In this document: positions 37,984 through 46,688 of the stretch, piece by piece
Layout: every line of letters starts with the position of its first letter
How positions within the stretch are numbered: position 1 is the first letter of the stretch
From: Chitinophaga niabensis
GTDB taxonomy: Bacteria > Bacteroidota > Bacteroidia > Chitinophagales > Chitinophagaceae
Length of the DNA: 64,000 bases
Direction of reading: 5' to 3'
Assembly: GCF_900129465.1 (NCBI RefSeq)
Contig: NZ_FSRA01000001.1
Span: 3,226,482 to 3,290,481, forward strand
Program-made: the position numbers and the translations under genes
Notes under the pieces: generated by a model
Databases searched by the model: none
Told to the model about the DNA's origin: nothing
The model's input: the letters and a program-made list of their open reading frames with translations, nothing else

Positions 37984-38897
37984 AATGAAAAACGTTGAAA
38001 GAAATCCCATATCAGGTCGTTGGCATTAATCACCGTAGACGGCTCATCTGCTTTATCCCTGCTTTTTCTGCCACCAGGCCAGGCATGCCCCCCATCTTTT
38101 GTAAGATAACATTGCATCAGGGCACCATTTCCGCAAGCCGGCCACTCTGTTAATCTATACTGCGCATCATCTCTGATCACTTGCGGCGCCGCGGTGCAAT
38201 TGTTCTTAGAAGCCCATACATTTAATACAGAATCCACCGGCGGATAATAATAATCTGCTAATCCCACTCCCCCATAATAAGGTACTTTAGTATCCAGCGC
38301 GGAATGCAGATGAATAACCGGCACCGCACGGGAGGGATTGCAAGCCTGTGTTTGCACCATAGTGGAACTCACTGCCGCTATAGCCGCTATCTTATCCGGC
38401 AACTCACATGCCAGCCTGTAAGCCATCATCCCGCCGTTGGACATGCCCGCTGCATATACCCTTTTAGGATCTGCCTTATAATCTCTTACCAGTTTATCGA
38501 TCAGCTCACTGATGAATTTCACATCATTGATGTTATGCTCACTGGCGTAATTACAACAGTACCCGGCATTCCAGAACCTCAGCCCCAGCAATCCCTCGCT
38601 TCGCACGCCATCCGGATATACCGCAATGAACTTTGCATTATTGGCTTTTTGCGTGAACCGGTAATCCAGCTCAAACTGGCTACCACTGCCTGCAGCACCA
38701 TGTAAACCAATCACCAGCGGAAACTTACCAGGCGCTTCGTAATAACCCGGAGGAAGGTTCAGCAGAAAATACCTCGTTCTGCCATCCACGGTGATGGCGC
38801 CTGAAAACCGGTACTCCCTGCCATCCGTTTGTTTTTCGCAGTTCGTAAATAACATCATGACAAGAAGAACAGGCAGCTGCATGAATAAGTTTTTCAT
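37980..38897 (-). CDS. PHB-depolymerase/feruloyl-esterase-like alpha/beta hydrolase lipoprotein
   Basis: The 305-residue protein has a lipoprotein signal (LLVMMLFTNCEKQ) and an alpha/beta hydrolase fold of the Esterase_PHB/LpqC type: FPLVIGLHGAAGSGSQFE (oxyanion region), the nucleophile motif YAAGMSNGGMMAYRLACE, an acid residue in HSALDTKVPYYGG and the His in KDGGHAWPGG. Family members cleave polyester or act as carbohydrate (acetyl, feruloyl) esterases; the real substrate here is unknown. The gene lies 24 bp after a small periplasmic protein gene and overlaps the sensor kinase gene by 4 bp, so it belongs to a signalling operon. Confidence 0.88.
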   Translation of the reverse strand: MKNLFMQLPVLLVMMLFTNCEKQTDGREYRFSGAITVDGRTRYFLLNLPPGYYEAPGKFPLVIGLHGAAGSGSQFELDYRFTQKANNAKFIAVYPDGVRSEGLLGLRFWNAGYCCNYASEHNINDVKFISELIDKLVRDYKADPKRVYAAGMSNGGMMAYRLACELPDKIAAIAAVSSTMVQTQACNPSRAVPVIHLHSALDTKVPYYGGVGLADYYYPPVDSVLNVWASKNNCTAAPQVIRDDAQYRLTEWPACGNGALMQCYLTKDGGHAWPGGRKSRDKADEPSTVINANDLIWDFFQRFSL

Positions 38898-38921
38898 TTG
38901 ATCGCTATTAAGGATGATAGT

Positions 38922-39272
38922 TTAATGCTGGCGGCGTTTATTCTTCACGGCTTCCTTCATTTCCTTCTGCTGGGCCGTATAGGTCTTATACTGTTCCTTA
39001 TCCAGTATGGCTTTCATCTGTTTGTCCTTCGTAGCCGTCATGTCTTTGAACTTCCGCAGCTTGGAAAGTTTAGAGCCGCCTTCTTTCCGCAACCCTTCCA
39101 GGCTCAGGAGATACACGGAATCTACCGCTTTCACCTTCAGTTCCTGTTCTTCAGTAAGGTTCAGTTTCGCGCGATTGGCCTGGTATTTTTCCAGCGCCTC
39201 CTGCTTTTGTGCCAGCAGGTTTGTGCAGGTTGTGCATAACAGCACCGTGGTAAAAATGATGATCTTTTTCAT
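38922..39272 (-). CDS. small Spy/CpxP-like periplasmic protein
   Basis: The 116-residue protein has a signal peptide (KKIIIFTTVLLCTTCTNLLAQ) and a charged, fully helical mature part: RAKLNLTEEQELKVKAVDSV, SKLRKFKDMTATKDKQMKAI and DKEQYKTYTAQQKEMKEAVK. The LT-EQ pattern and a KxxxILDxEQYKTY helix resemble the Spy/CpxP (LTxxQ) group seen widely in Bacteroidota. Such proteins are usually periplasmic chaperones or stress sensors. ATG 39272 is chosen over a longer frame that would run into the neighbouring terminator. It precedes the esterase gene by 24 bp. Confidence 0.82.
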   Translation of the reverse strand: MKKIIIFTTVLLCTTCTNLLAQKQEALEKYQANRAKLNLTEEQELKVKAVDSVYLLSLEGLRKEGGSKLSKLRKFKDMTATKDKQMKAILDKEQYKTYTAQQKEMKEAVKNKRRQH

Positions 39273-39349
39273 GCTGTAAAGAAATCCCATCCGGCACCGG
39301 CGGACAAGGGCAAAGTAGTGGAAGCTGACTTTTAGAAGGTTAAGGCTGA

Positions 39350-39383
39350 AATAAAAACAGCCAAACCGGATGGTTTGGCTGTT
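39350..39383 (-). terminator. terminator of the 39404-42520 TonB receptor
   Basis: A 12-bp perfect stem, AACAGCCAAACC (39356-39367) with GGTTTGGCTGTT (39372-39383), has a GGAT loop. On the minus strand it is followed by TTTTTAT. It lies 20 bp after the receptor stop. Confidence 0.88.
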
Positions 39384-39403
39384 CATTTTTGAGGAGGATG
39401 CAG

Positions 39404-42400
39404 TTACAGGAGGTTCAGCTTCACACCCAATTGTGCAGTAGCACCTGTGTACAAAGAGGAATACGTATACTGCGGCTGCCACATATACCTGCGTTGCGAT
39501 TGGTTCAGCAGGTTATTAGCGTTGGCATAGATCACTATTTTCTTAAAAACGAAGAAGTTCATATTCGCATCCAGGTAATATACCTTGTCATAATAAACAT
39601 CGCCTTTATGGTCCGGCAGGCTGCCTGTAATGGTACTGAAAGCAGAAGTATTATTGAAAGACGCCCTGATACTGAACCGGCTTACTTCATAAGCGATGGA
39701 CAGGTTAAGGATATCTTTTGCAGTACCCGGCAATTCAGGTTCGCCCTTCTTTGTAAAGATCCAGTTATGCGTGTAGTTAGCATATACGCTCAGGTGGTTG
39801 AGTGGTTTGGGAAGAAAGGAAAGATTACGCTGGAAAGCAATCTCCACGCCTACCAGGTTAGCTGTTCCTGCATTGGAAGGTTTGGTCCTTTGCAGCAATT
39901 CATTGTTAGCCTTTAAAGGATCGTAATACTTTTTGTAATCAGCGAGTACAGCAGGTGTAACGCCTTCTTTCGCGGCTAACTCTTCTGGTGTGAGCACAAA
40001 AGCATCTACCTTTGAAAAAGGCACGGCGTCCTTCCTGATCACGGTATAGCTACTAATGTTCTTCAGGTAAACCCCTCCTGAGATCAGGCCCGTGCCTCCG
40101 GTATAGTATTCACCCAGCAGGTCCAGGTTATTGGATAAGGTAGGAGCCAGCTGAGGGTTGCCCTCGGAAACAGTTTTGTCTTTGATACTCACGTTCATTT
40201 TAGGCGCAATATCTCCGTAAGCCGGGCGGGAGATGGTACGGGTATAAGCAAAACGGTAAACAGATTGTTTGGTGGGGGTGTACTTAATATGAAAGGCCGG
40301 CATCAGGTCCAGTGAATTGGTATTGGAAACGATCTTTTCATTATCGATCGCATCGAGTTTTTTATTGTAGTTATAACCTTCATACTTTAATGTGCTGTAT
40401 TCAAAACGCAGCCCACCTATCAGCGACAGCTTGCTGCCCAGCTGCTGTGTGCTCATCAGGTAACCGGCAGAGATCCCTTCCGCTCCGTTGTAGTTACCCG
40501 CCAGGGCATCCACTTTGGTAGCATCCTTGATGAAGTGCGCAGTATTTCCTGTATAACTTACATCCTGGTGAGATACCCATTCCGTTGTTACGGTGCTGCC
40601 CACTTCATAACGGGAGTTAGGGAAAAGAGAACGGCTTACATTCTTCATGCTGTTGCCATAACCTGTCCAGAAATACCTCCAGTCGCGGTAATCTTCTATG
40701 CTCACTTTTTCTCCGTTTGCAATCCGCTGATCATACTCTGCTTTCCTCGTAGGATCAATACCCGGTTTCCATACTACCTGGTTCAGGATGGTATTCTCTT
40801 TGGTCATGCCGCGGTATTTACCACCAAACTTCAGGGTATTGCCAAACTTACCTTCCCATAATGGAACAGTTATATCCAGCTGCGCTAAATATTGTTGGGT
40901 ATAGGAACGTTTATCGGAACCATTGTAGCTGTCTGCATACCAGGTATCCACCGTATCGCTGTTATTGGTGGCTCTGCCTTTCAGGCTTTCCAATACGTTA
41001 TCGATGCCGGTACCTCCGGCAGCTTTTATAAAACGGGGATTGGTATAATCCATCTGCACCGTTTTCTCCATTTCGCTTTCCAGTTCAAGGTTACGGGCAT
41101 CCGGGTTATCCCCCCTGTTCTTCATGTAAGAACCTTTCCATTCCACTTTTACCTTGCCAAAAATATGCTGTCCTTCCAGGCCCAGGTTAATGATCTTCTG
41201 TGCAATCACCGCACCATTCTTACTGTTTACACCGCCATTCACATGCCTCTCCAGTTCAGGATCATACTGCGGATGAAAAGGATCGTTGGTCCTGTCTACA
41301 TAATATTCCTTCGTGTTATCGTCTATCATATCTTTATTGGAATCCTTCACCTTATTTCCTTTCACCGTACCCCTTTCATAACCGGGTGCACGTTTCCAGT
41401 TAGTAGGATAATCTGCGCCGATATCATCTACTTTTAAGGTGTAACGCTGGCGCCAGTCTTTATAATTATTGAAGATGCCTGTGAGCGCTATGCTGTGTTT
41501 CTCATTGAACTTATAATCCAGTCCGATAGTATAGCTTTGGCGGATCCGTTCCAGCAGGATCTGTTCCATGCTGAGGTATTTGGGCATGAAGTACGTTTTG
41601 TCATCTACCCATTTTGTATCACTCCAGTCGCTTCCATGCATATTGGAACCCAGGGATTGCTGATAGTAAGAGCCGGACAGCATCACGCCGAATTGTTTCT
41701 TTTTACCATAGCGGTTACCGAACACCAGGTTCGCATTCGCCATCGGCTTTTTGATCATGAAAGAATAACCCGTGCCGCCGGTGATGGATAACATCTTTGT
41801 ATAAGGCGCTTTACGGGTGATCAGGTTGATCACACCACCAATAGCATCACCATCCATATCCGGTGTAATAGCTTTGGTTACTTCCACCGCCTGTACCATA
41901 TCTGAAGGCACTGCGTTAATACCTACGGAACGGTCATTTCCCGTGCCGGACATATTTGTACCATTGATATTGATCGTGCTCTTGGAAGGATCTGTACCCC
42001 TTACACTTACCAGGGAAGCTTCTCCCTGGTCTAATTGCACATAAATACCGGGCACACGCTTTAATGCATCGCCGATATTAGGATCGGGGAAACGGCCGAT
42101 CTGATCTGCAGAGATCACATTCACGATCCTGTTGGAATTCTTTTGCTGGTTCAATGCTTTTAATGCAGAAACAGAAGAACCGCTTACTACAACTGTTTGC
42201 AGGTCTTTACTACCGCCGGCAGCAAGCACTGCATCCAGCTGTACAGCTGCGCCGTTTGTGATCGTTACTGTTTTTTCAAAGGTTTTGAAACCAATGTAGG
42301 AAATGGTCACTACATGTGTTCCGTCAGGAATGTTGAGGAGTTTAAATGTACCGGTAACATCAGATACTGTATTACGGGAAAGTGCTTTAATAACAACAGA

Positions 42401-42520
42401 CGCACCGGGGAGACTAAGGTTGTCCTGATCTATCACACGGCCGGAAATAAGCCCTTGTGAAAACAGGTGTAATGGAATAAACAAAAACATCAACAGTGTT
42501 GAAGTGTAGATCTTTTTCAT
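39404..42520 (-). CDS. large TonB-dependent receptor (TonB-Xanth-Caul type) with N-terminal carboxypeptidase-like domain
   Basis: The 1038-residue protein has a signal peptide (STLLMFLFIPLHLFSQ), an N-terminal carboxypeptidase-regulatory-like domain (ISGRVIDQDNLSLPGASVVI), and a plug with SVRGTDPSKSTININGTNMS and VEVTKAITPDMDGDAIGGVI, typical of the TonB-Xanth-Caul receptor group found next to uptake and phosphatase genes. The barrel ends with LGVKLNLL. Its carbohydrate or other cargo cannot be inferred. It is not paired with a SusD. The gene upstream on the same strand is a purple acid phosphatase-like enzyme, separated by a terminator, so the two may be separate transcripts. Confidence 0.9.
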   Translation of the reverse strand: MKKIYTSTLLMFLFIPLHLFSQGLISGRVIDQDNLSLPGASVVIKALSRNTVSDVTGTFKLLNIPDGTHVVTISYIGFKTFEKTVTITNGAAVQLDAVLAAGGSKDLQTVVVSGSSVSALKALNQQKNSNRIVNVISADQIGRFPDPNIGDALKRVPGIYVQLDQGEASLVSVRGTDPSKSTININGTNMSGTGNDRSVGINAVPSDMVQAVEVTKAITPDMDGDAIGGVINLITRKAPYTKMLSITGGTGYSFMIKKPMANANLVFGNRYGKKKQFGVMLSGSYYQQSLGSNMHGSDWSDTKWVDDKTYFMPKYLSMEQILLERIRQSYTIGLDYKFNEKHSIALTGIFNNYKDWRQRYTLKVDDIGADYPTNWKRAPGYERGTVKGNKVKDSNKDMIDDNTKEYYVDRTNDPFHPQYDPELERHVNGGVNSKNGAVIAQKIINLGLEGQHIFGKVKVEWKGSYMKNRGDNPDARNLELESEMEKTVQMDYTNPRFIKAAGGTGIDNVLESLKGRATNNSDTVDTWYADSYNGSDKRSYTQQYLAQLDITVPLWEGKFGNTLKFGGKYRGMTKENTILNQVVWKPGIDPTRKAEYDQRIANGEKVSIEDYRDWRYFWTGYGNSMKNVSRSLFPNSRYEVGSTVTTEWVSHQDVSYTGNTAHFIKDATKVDALAGNYNGAEGISAGYLMSTQQLGSKLSLIGGLRFEYSTLKYEGYNYNKKLDAIDNEKIVSNTNSLDLMPAFHIKYTPTKQSVYRFAYTRTISRPAYGDIAPKMNVSIKDKTVSEGNPQLAPTLSNNLDLLGEYYTGGTGLISGGVYLKNISSYTVIRKDAVPFSKVDAFVLTPEELAAKEGVTPAVLADYKKYYDPLKANNELLQRTKPSNAGTANLVGVEIAFQRNLSFLPKPLNHLSVYANYTHNWIFTKKGEPELPGTAKDILNLSIAYEVSRFSIRASFNNTSAFSTITGSLPDHKGDVYYDKVYYLDANMNFFVFKKIVIYANANNLLNQSQRRYMWQPQYTYSSLYTGATAQLGVKLNLL

Positions 42521-42604
42521 GCAGTAATTTTTATAGGGATTTGACCTGCATAAAATTACCTGTGCTGTTTAACCAAATTATTACTGCGGTGTTAACAGAT
42601 CATC

Positions 42605-42642
42605 AAATAAAAATCCCGGCACACTAAAAGTGCGCCGGGATT
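42605..42642 (-). terminator. terminator of the phosphatase gene
   Basis: AATCCCGGC (42612-42620) pairs with GCCGGGATT (42634-42642), extended by CAC/GTG pairs, and is followed on the minus strand by TTTTTATTT. It lies about 72 bp after the phosphatase stop. Confidence 0.78.
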
Positions 42643-42714
42643 CAAATGGATATAAAAATTCACTTCGTTACGTTCACAATGAGAAGGGCTTTCATATGAA
42701 ATAACCTTTAGGAT

Positions 42715-44316
42715 TTATTTAGAAACGTTCACGATAAAAACATCCTTCACACAAGTGTAGTTATCCTGTACTTCATATACTGTTTTACCGGCAGATGGCT
42801 TCACTGTGATGCTTCTTTCTGTACGCTTGCCTTTATTCCATTTATAGCTTCCTGCAAAGGATGCAGTAAGCGTAGCGCTTTGTCCTTTCTTCAGGTTGAT
42901 GGTAGTTGTTTTATTCACATCTTTCATCATCACAAAGTGGTCCCTGATCTCACCATCTGCTGCAATAAATTTCAGTTCCAGTTTATTACCATCCACTTCC
43001 AGCATAGAAGCACCGCCCTTTTCATTATAGGAATAATAAAACGCATCATGCGGATAAGTGGCCTGCCTGCCACCCTGCGCACCTGCTGACCCGGTTACTA
43101 CATATACGGTACCGGCATTGGTTACCGGATCTTTGATATAAGGGCAGGAATTATCAGATCCGTCGTACAGGGCAGAAGAGCCACTCAGGTTATGCGTGGC
43201 GGAATCAAAGGTTGCTTCCATACCATAATGCCCATGCATCAAACGGGAGCGCTCATACACGTGACTATGACCACAAAGGATCAGGTCTACACCATAACGT
43301 TCCAGGATACGGATAAAGTTCTCACGGATCTTCACCAGCTCTCCTTCTTTATCGGAGTTGTGTGATCCCATAGTATAGGGAGGATGATGCCAGTAAGCAA
43401 CCACCCATCCCCTGCGGGTATTCTTAAGTGCTTCCAGGTCTTTTTTGATCCATTGCACCTGCGCTCCTGATGTATCATACATCCGGGTGGAGGCCTCATC
43501 TTCCTTACCATAAGAATCGAGGGACAGGAAATGGATGTTACCGATATCGTAAGAATAGAAAGCCTGCGTTTTAGAAGGAACTCCACCAGCTTCGCCATTA
43601 GTGGGCATGGAGAAGTTCTGATAATAAGCAATGTCCTTTGTACCCTGGGAAGTAGCCCTGAAGCGGTACAGGTCGCTGTAATCATGGTTTCCCGGCGCAG
43701 GGAACAAAGGGTATTTCTTCAGGAGGTTATCTTTATAAATATTGAAGAACTTCTCCTGGAATTCAGGGTCCGTACCGCTGGAGTAAGCGTTATCGCCCAG
43801 CAATATCCAGGCATCCATTGGTTTATCTTTAAGATAACTGATCACCTGGTCCCTTACGTTGCGCTGATTGGGAGAGTTATTGCCACAATCGCCGAACACG
43901 CCGATGCGAAGTGGAATTTCCTGACCGGGTACCGGCATCGTAACAAAGTAGTTATCAGCATCCATCTGCAAAGTATCCCCATTGCCCCCACCGATGGAAT
44001 AGTAATACTTTGTGCGGGGTGTAAGACCTGTTACCTGTACTTTATGTTCAAAGGTGAGCGTGGAATCCTCCGCTGCCATATCCAGCTGCCCTTCCGTAGT
44101 ACCATAAGCCACCACACTTCTCGTCAACGCGTTTGTTCTCCAACGGATAATAATACTATGGTCTGTAGCTACCTGTAAATAAGGACCTCTCATCAGGCCC
44201 GCCAGTACATTGGGCTTACGTTCCTCCTTTGACGGCTTGGGCTTAGGAATTTCCTGCGCATATACCTGCACGAAAAAAAACACACCTGACAGTGCGAGTA
44301 AAAATCTGATGCTCAT
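42715..44316 (-). CDS. purple acid phosphatase-like metallophosphoesterase
   Basis: The 533-residue protein has a signal peptide (SIRFLLALSGVFFFVQVYAQ), an N-terminal fibronectin III-like domain (RGPYLQVATDHSIIIRWRTN) and a metallophosphatase domain. The metal-ligand motifs are in order: GVFGDCGNN, LLGDNAYSSG, PAPGNHDY, YWHHPPY and LCGHSHVYERS. The C-terminal 70 residues form an extra beta domain (KGQSATLTASFAGSYKWNKG). It is a secreted phosphomonoesterase by family. ATG 44316 gives the signal peptide; an upstream start at 44352 would add residues before it. It lies between a peroxidase and a TonB receptor on the same strand. Confidence 0.9.
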   Translation of the reverse strand: MSIRFLLALSGVFFFVQVYAQEIPKPKPSKEERKPNVLAGLMRGPYLQVATDHSIIIRWRTNALTRSVVAYGTTEGQLDMAAEDSTLTFEHKVQVTGLTPRTKYYYSIGGGNGDTLQMDADNYFVTMPVPGQEIPLRIGVFGDCGNNSPNQRNVRDQVISYLKDKPMDAWILLGDNAYSSGTDPEFQEKFFNIYKDNLLKKYPLFPAPGNHDYSDLYRFRATSQGTKDIAYYQNFSMPTNGEAGGVPSKTQAFYSYDIGNIHFLSLDSYGKEDEASTRMYDTSGAQVQWIKKDLEALKNTRRGWVVAYWHHPPYTMGSHNSDKEGELVKIRENFIRILERYGVDLILCGHSHVYERSRLMHGHYGMEATFDSATHNLSGSSALYDGSDNSCPYIKDPVTNAGTVYVVTGSAGAQGGRQATYPHDAFYYSYNEKGGASMLEVDGNKLELKFIAADGEIRDHFVMMKDVNKTTTINLKKGQSATLTASFAGSYKWNKGKRTERSITVKPSAGKTVYEVQDNYTCVKDVFIVNVSK

Positions 44317-44419
44317 GTTTATAGATTTGATACCTGTAATTTGCGCTGCCAAGTTAGTCGCTTCTTATTCTACGTGCTAACAATGTCAGTTAATAAATCT
44401 TTAAGCAATTATAAAGCTG

Positions 44420-46324
44420 CTATGGCAGCTTATCTTCCAGTGCCCGCATAAATCCGGTCACGTCTGCCACTTCCTGTTTAGTCAACTGCAAAGGTGCTGC
44501 GGACAATGTTTGGGCAGGCGTTTCCAATCCAATGCCGCTACCACCGCCTTTGTTATAGAATTCCACTACATTCTCCAGGGTGGTAAATGCGCCATTATGC
44601 ATATAAGGCCCTGTGGCTGATACATTCCTCACGGTAGGTGTTTTAAACGCCTGCTCATAGAACGAGATATTCAACACATCATAGCGGCCTTTATCAGTAT
44701 CCGCCAATGGTCTTGCCAGGTCTTCATTCTTCGGCGTGCCCAGTACCTCCAGTTCTGTAAGGTTATACAAAGGAGGCACCAGTCCATTAAAGAGTGGTGC
44801 AAAATGGCAGGTGCCACATTGCGCCTTCCCCATAAATAAATTAAAGCCTCTTACCTGTGCTGCACTCAAAGCTGTGGTATCACCAGTGATGTATTGGTCA
44901 AAAGAAGAGTTACGTGGATTCAGCGAGCGTACAAATGCAGCAATGGCCACCGCTACTTTTTCCGCAGTGACCGTACTATCCGGGAACACCTGTTTAAAAA
45001 GTACTGTATAGGCTGGCAATTGTAAAACCTTCGCCGCATCACCGTTCATCTCAAACGGGTTATGCACAACATCCAGCGCCTGCTCTTCCAGGCTTTTGAT
45101 GCGCCCTTCCCAGAACTGCCCGTACTGGAATCCTGCGTAAAAAAGGGATGGTGCATTCCGGCGTACATGTGAATGCCCGTCAAACGCAACACTGGTAGCC
45201 AACCCATCCGTAAAGTGTTTTTCCGGCCGGTGGCAGGTGGCGCAGCTTATTTTGTTATTGCCGGATAAAGCGGTTTCATGGAATAACTTTTTACCCAGGC
45301 TGATCAAAGCGCCATTTACCGTTGCAGTAGTTGAAGAAAATGCATCCGGACTGTTAAACTTATATAACGCCGGCGTAGCTGCAATGCCTGATAAAGGAAA
45401 TGTTTCAACACTTTTGAATTTCTCATTCCCTGCAGCAGGGAATGCATCTATGTTGATGGCATCTTTGCTGAACAAATGTTCCGCACTGTAATTCAACACA
45501 CCGCCAGTAGTATTCAGCACCAGCTGCATGTCCCTGATCATGTAACCCAGCGTTCTCTGCAAAGGCAAAGCGTATTGCCTGAGAAAACGCAACCGGTCGA
45601 AAGCATCAAAATCTTTACCTGCTTCCAGGAACCACAGGCTTTTATCAAGATAATAAATTACGCTATCTGCATAAGGTGCACGTTTATCCAGGTATGGGGC
45701 CAGCACAACTTTCACGGCATTCAATGCTTCGTAGGATTCAGTAATACCTGATTTTAACAATGGTGCATCAAACCCTGTAATACCCAATGTATAAACTCGT
45801 ATCAGTTCTATGCGTACGCTTTCCAGTACCTGTTTATCATCGGCAGTAAATCCATACAGCAGGGATAACAGGTCCTCCGCCGAACTGCGGATCACATTTA
45901 CCTGTTCCAGCAAAGCCGCTTTATTAGCTATCACATCCTCTTCATATAACAAGGCTTCCATCACCTGCATCCCTACCGGCTCATTGTATTCCATGTAAGG
46001 TTCTTCTATTTCTGCTTTTGCAGGTGTATTGTAAATAAGGCTGGATGTTTTGAAGAAGTATTCCAGGAAGAATTCGATCTTTTTGTATTGCAGGCGGCAG
46101 GCTTTTAATTGTGTTCTGGCTGTGGCAACACTTGTTGTGTCGTCTTTACGAAGTAAATTGATGGTAGATTGGAGGGTTAATGTGGAAGCAGCAAAGTCTT
46201 TTGCACCAGACCTGAAATACTGCACCATTGGCTCCACGCCTATCGAAGGACCTGTGGCATTGGTCAGGCTCATCAGGAGAAAAAGGCAGAAGCCTGGTAG
46301 CAGCAATCGTTTTGTAGTGACCAT
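44420..46324 (-). CDS. di-haem cytochrome c peroxidase family protein with imelysin-like N-terminal region
   Basis: The 634-residue protein has a signal peptide (KRLLLPGFCLFLLMSLTNA), an N-terminal all-helical region of about 240 residues, and a C-terminal MauG/CCP domain with two haem-binding motifs CATCH (Cys361-His365) and CGTCH (Cys503-His507). The domain also contains RNAPSLFYAGFQYGQFWEGR and TPTVRNVSATGPYMHNGAFT. The helical part contains VGMQVMEALLYEED near residue 118, which resembles the imelysin GxHxxE core with Gln in place of His. The C-terminal part would reduce peroxide or modify a partner protein in the periplasm. Starting at ATG 46324 gives the signal. The imelysin likeness is inference. 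Confidence 0.88.
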   Translation of the reverse strand: MVTTKRLLLPGFCLFLLMSLTNATGPSIGVEPMVQYFRSGAKDFAASTLTLQSTINLLRKDDTTSVATARTQLKACRLQYKKIEFFLEYFFKTSSLIYNTPAKAEIEEPYMEYNEPVGMQVMEALLYEEDVIANKAALLEQVNVIRSSAEDLLSLLYGFTADDKQVLESVRIELIRVYTLGITGFDAPLLKSGITESYEALNAVKVVLAPYLDKRAPYADSVIYYLDKSLWFLEAGKDFDAFDRLRFLRQYALPLQRTLGYMIRDMQLVLNTTGGVLNYSAEHLFSKDAINIDAFPAAGNEKFKSVETFPLSGIAATPALYKFNSPDAFSSTTATVNGALISLGKKLFHETALSGNNKISCATCHRPEKHFTDGLATSVAFDGHSHVRRNAPSLFYAGFQYGQFWEGRIKSLEEQALDVVHNPFEMNGDAAKVLQLPAYTVLFKQVFPDSTVTAEKVAVAIAAFVRSLNPRNSSFDQYITGDTTALSAAQVRGFNLFMGKAQCGTCHFAPLFNGLVPPLYNLTELEVLGTPKNEDLARPLADTDKGRYDVLNISFYEQAFKTPTVRNVSATGPYMHNGAFTTLENVVEFYNKGGGSGIGLETPAQTLSAAPLQLTKQEVADVTGFMRALEDKLP

Positions 46325-46406
46325 AGGGCAAAAGTAGATAGGCAATCGCAGTTAGTACCTGCGTTCCCATGAAGATAATTATTTCTTAATTTTAATACAA
46401 TGAGGA

Positions 46407-46688
46407 ATGCCATTCATACATTATCTCCGCTCTTTCAGCAGGCCGTCCAAAGCCCGCAATCTGCGCCTGCTGCGGGATTATCAGCGTATCGGCCTTGGCC
46501 GCAAACTGGCGGAGCATGCAGCACGCTGGCTGCTGCAACGTGGTATTGATACCATGGTGTTGTTTGGCACGCCACAGAATCCTACCTGTTATTCCTACGA
46601 AGCTTTAGGTGGTAAAAAATTGTACAATAGTAAAGGAGGTTTTGACGGAGAGTATGGCTGGAAGGATATTACTGTACTCATTCCTTAG
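46407..46688 (+). pseudogene. N-terminally truncated GNAT acetyltransferase remnant
   Basis: The 93-residue frame contains only the second half of a GNAT fold. The acetyl-CoA-binding motif A (RDYQRIGLGRKLAEHAARWL) and the following strand and helix (TPQNPTCYSYEALGGKK) are intact, but the N-terminal half of the domain is missing. There is no room for it, since the divergent peroxidase gene starts at 46324. The first 20 residues are basic and unlike the family. It overlaps the Crp/Fnr gene stop by 4 bp. A functional mini-protein cannot be excluded, but a deletion remnant is the simpler reading. Confidence 0.65.

Noticed and set aside
39273..39482. 70-residue N-terminal extension of the Spy-like protein
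   Set aside because: It runs through the terminator and into the receptor gene, and the signal peptide begins at 39272.
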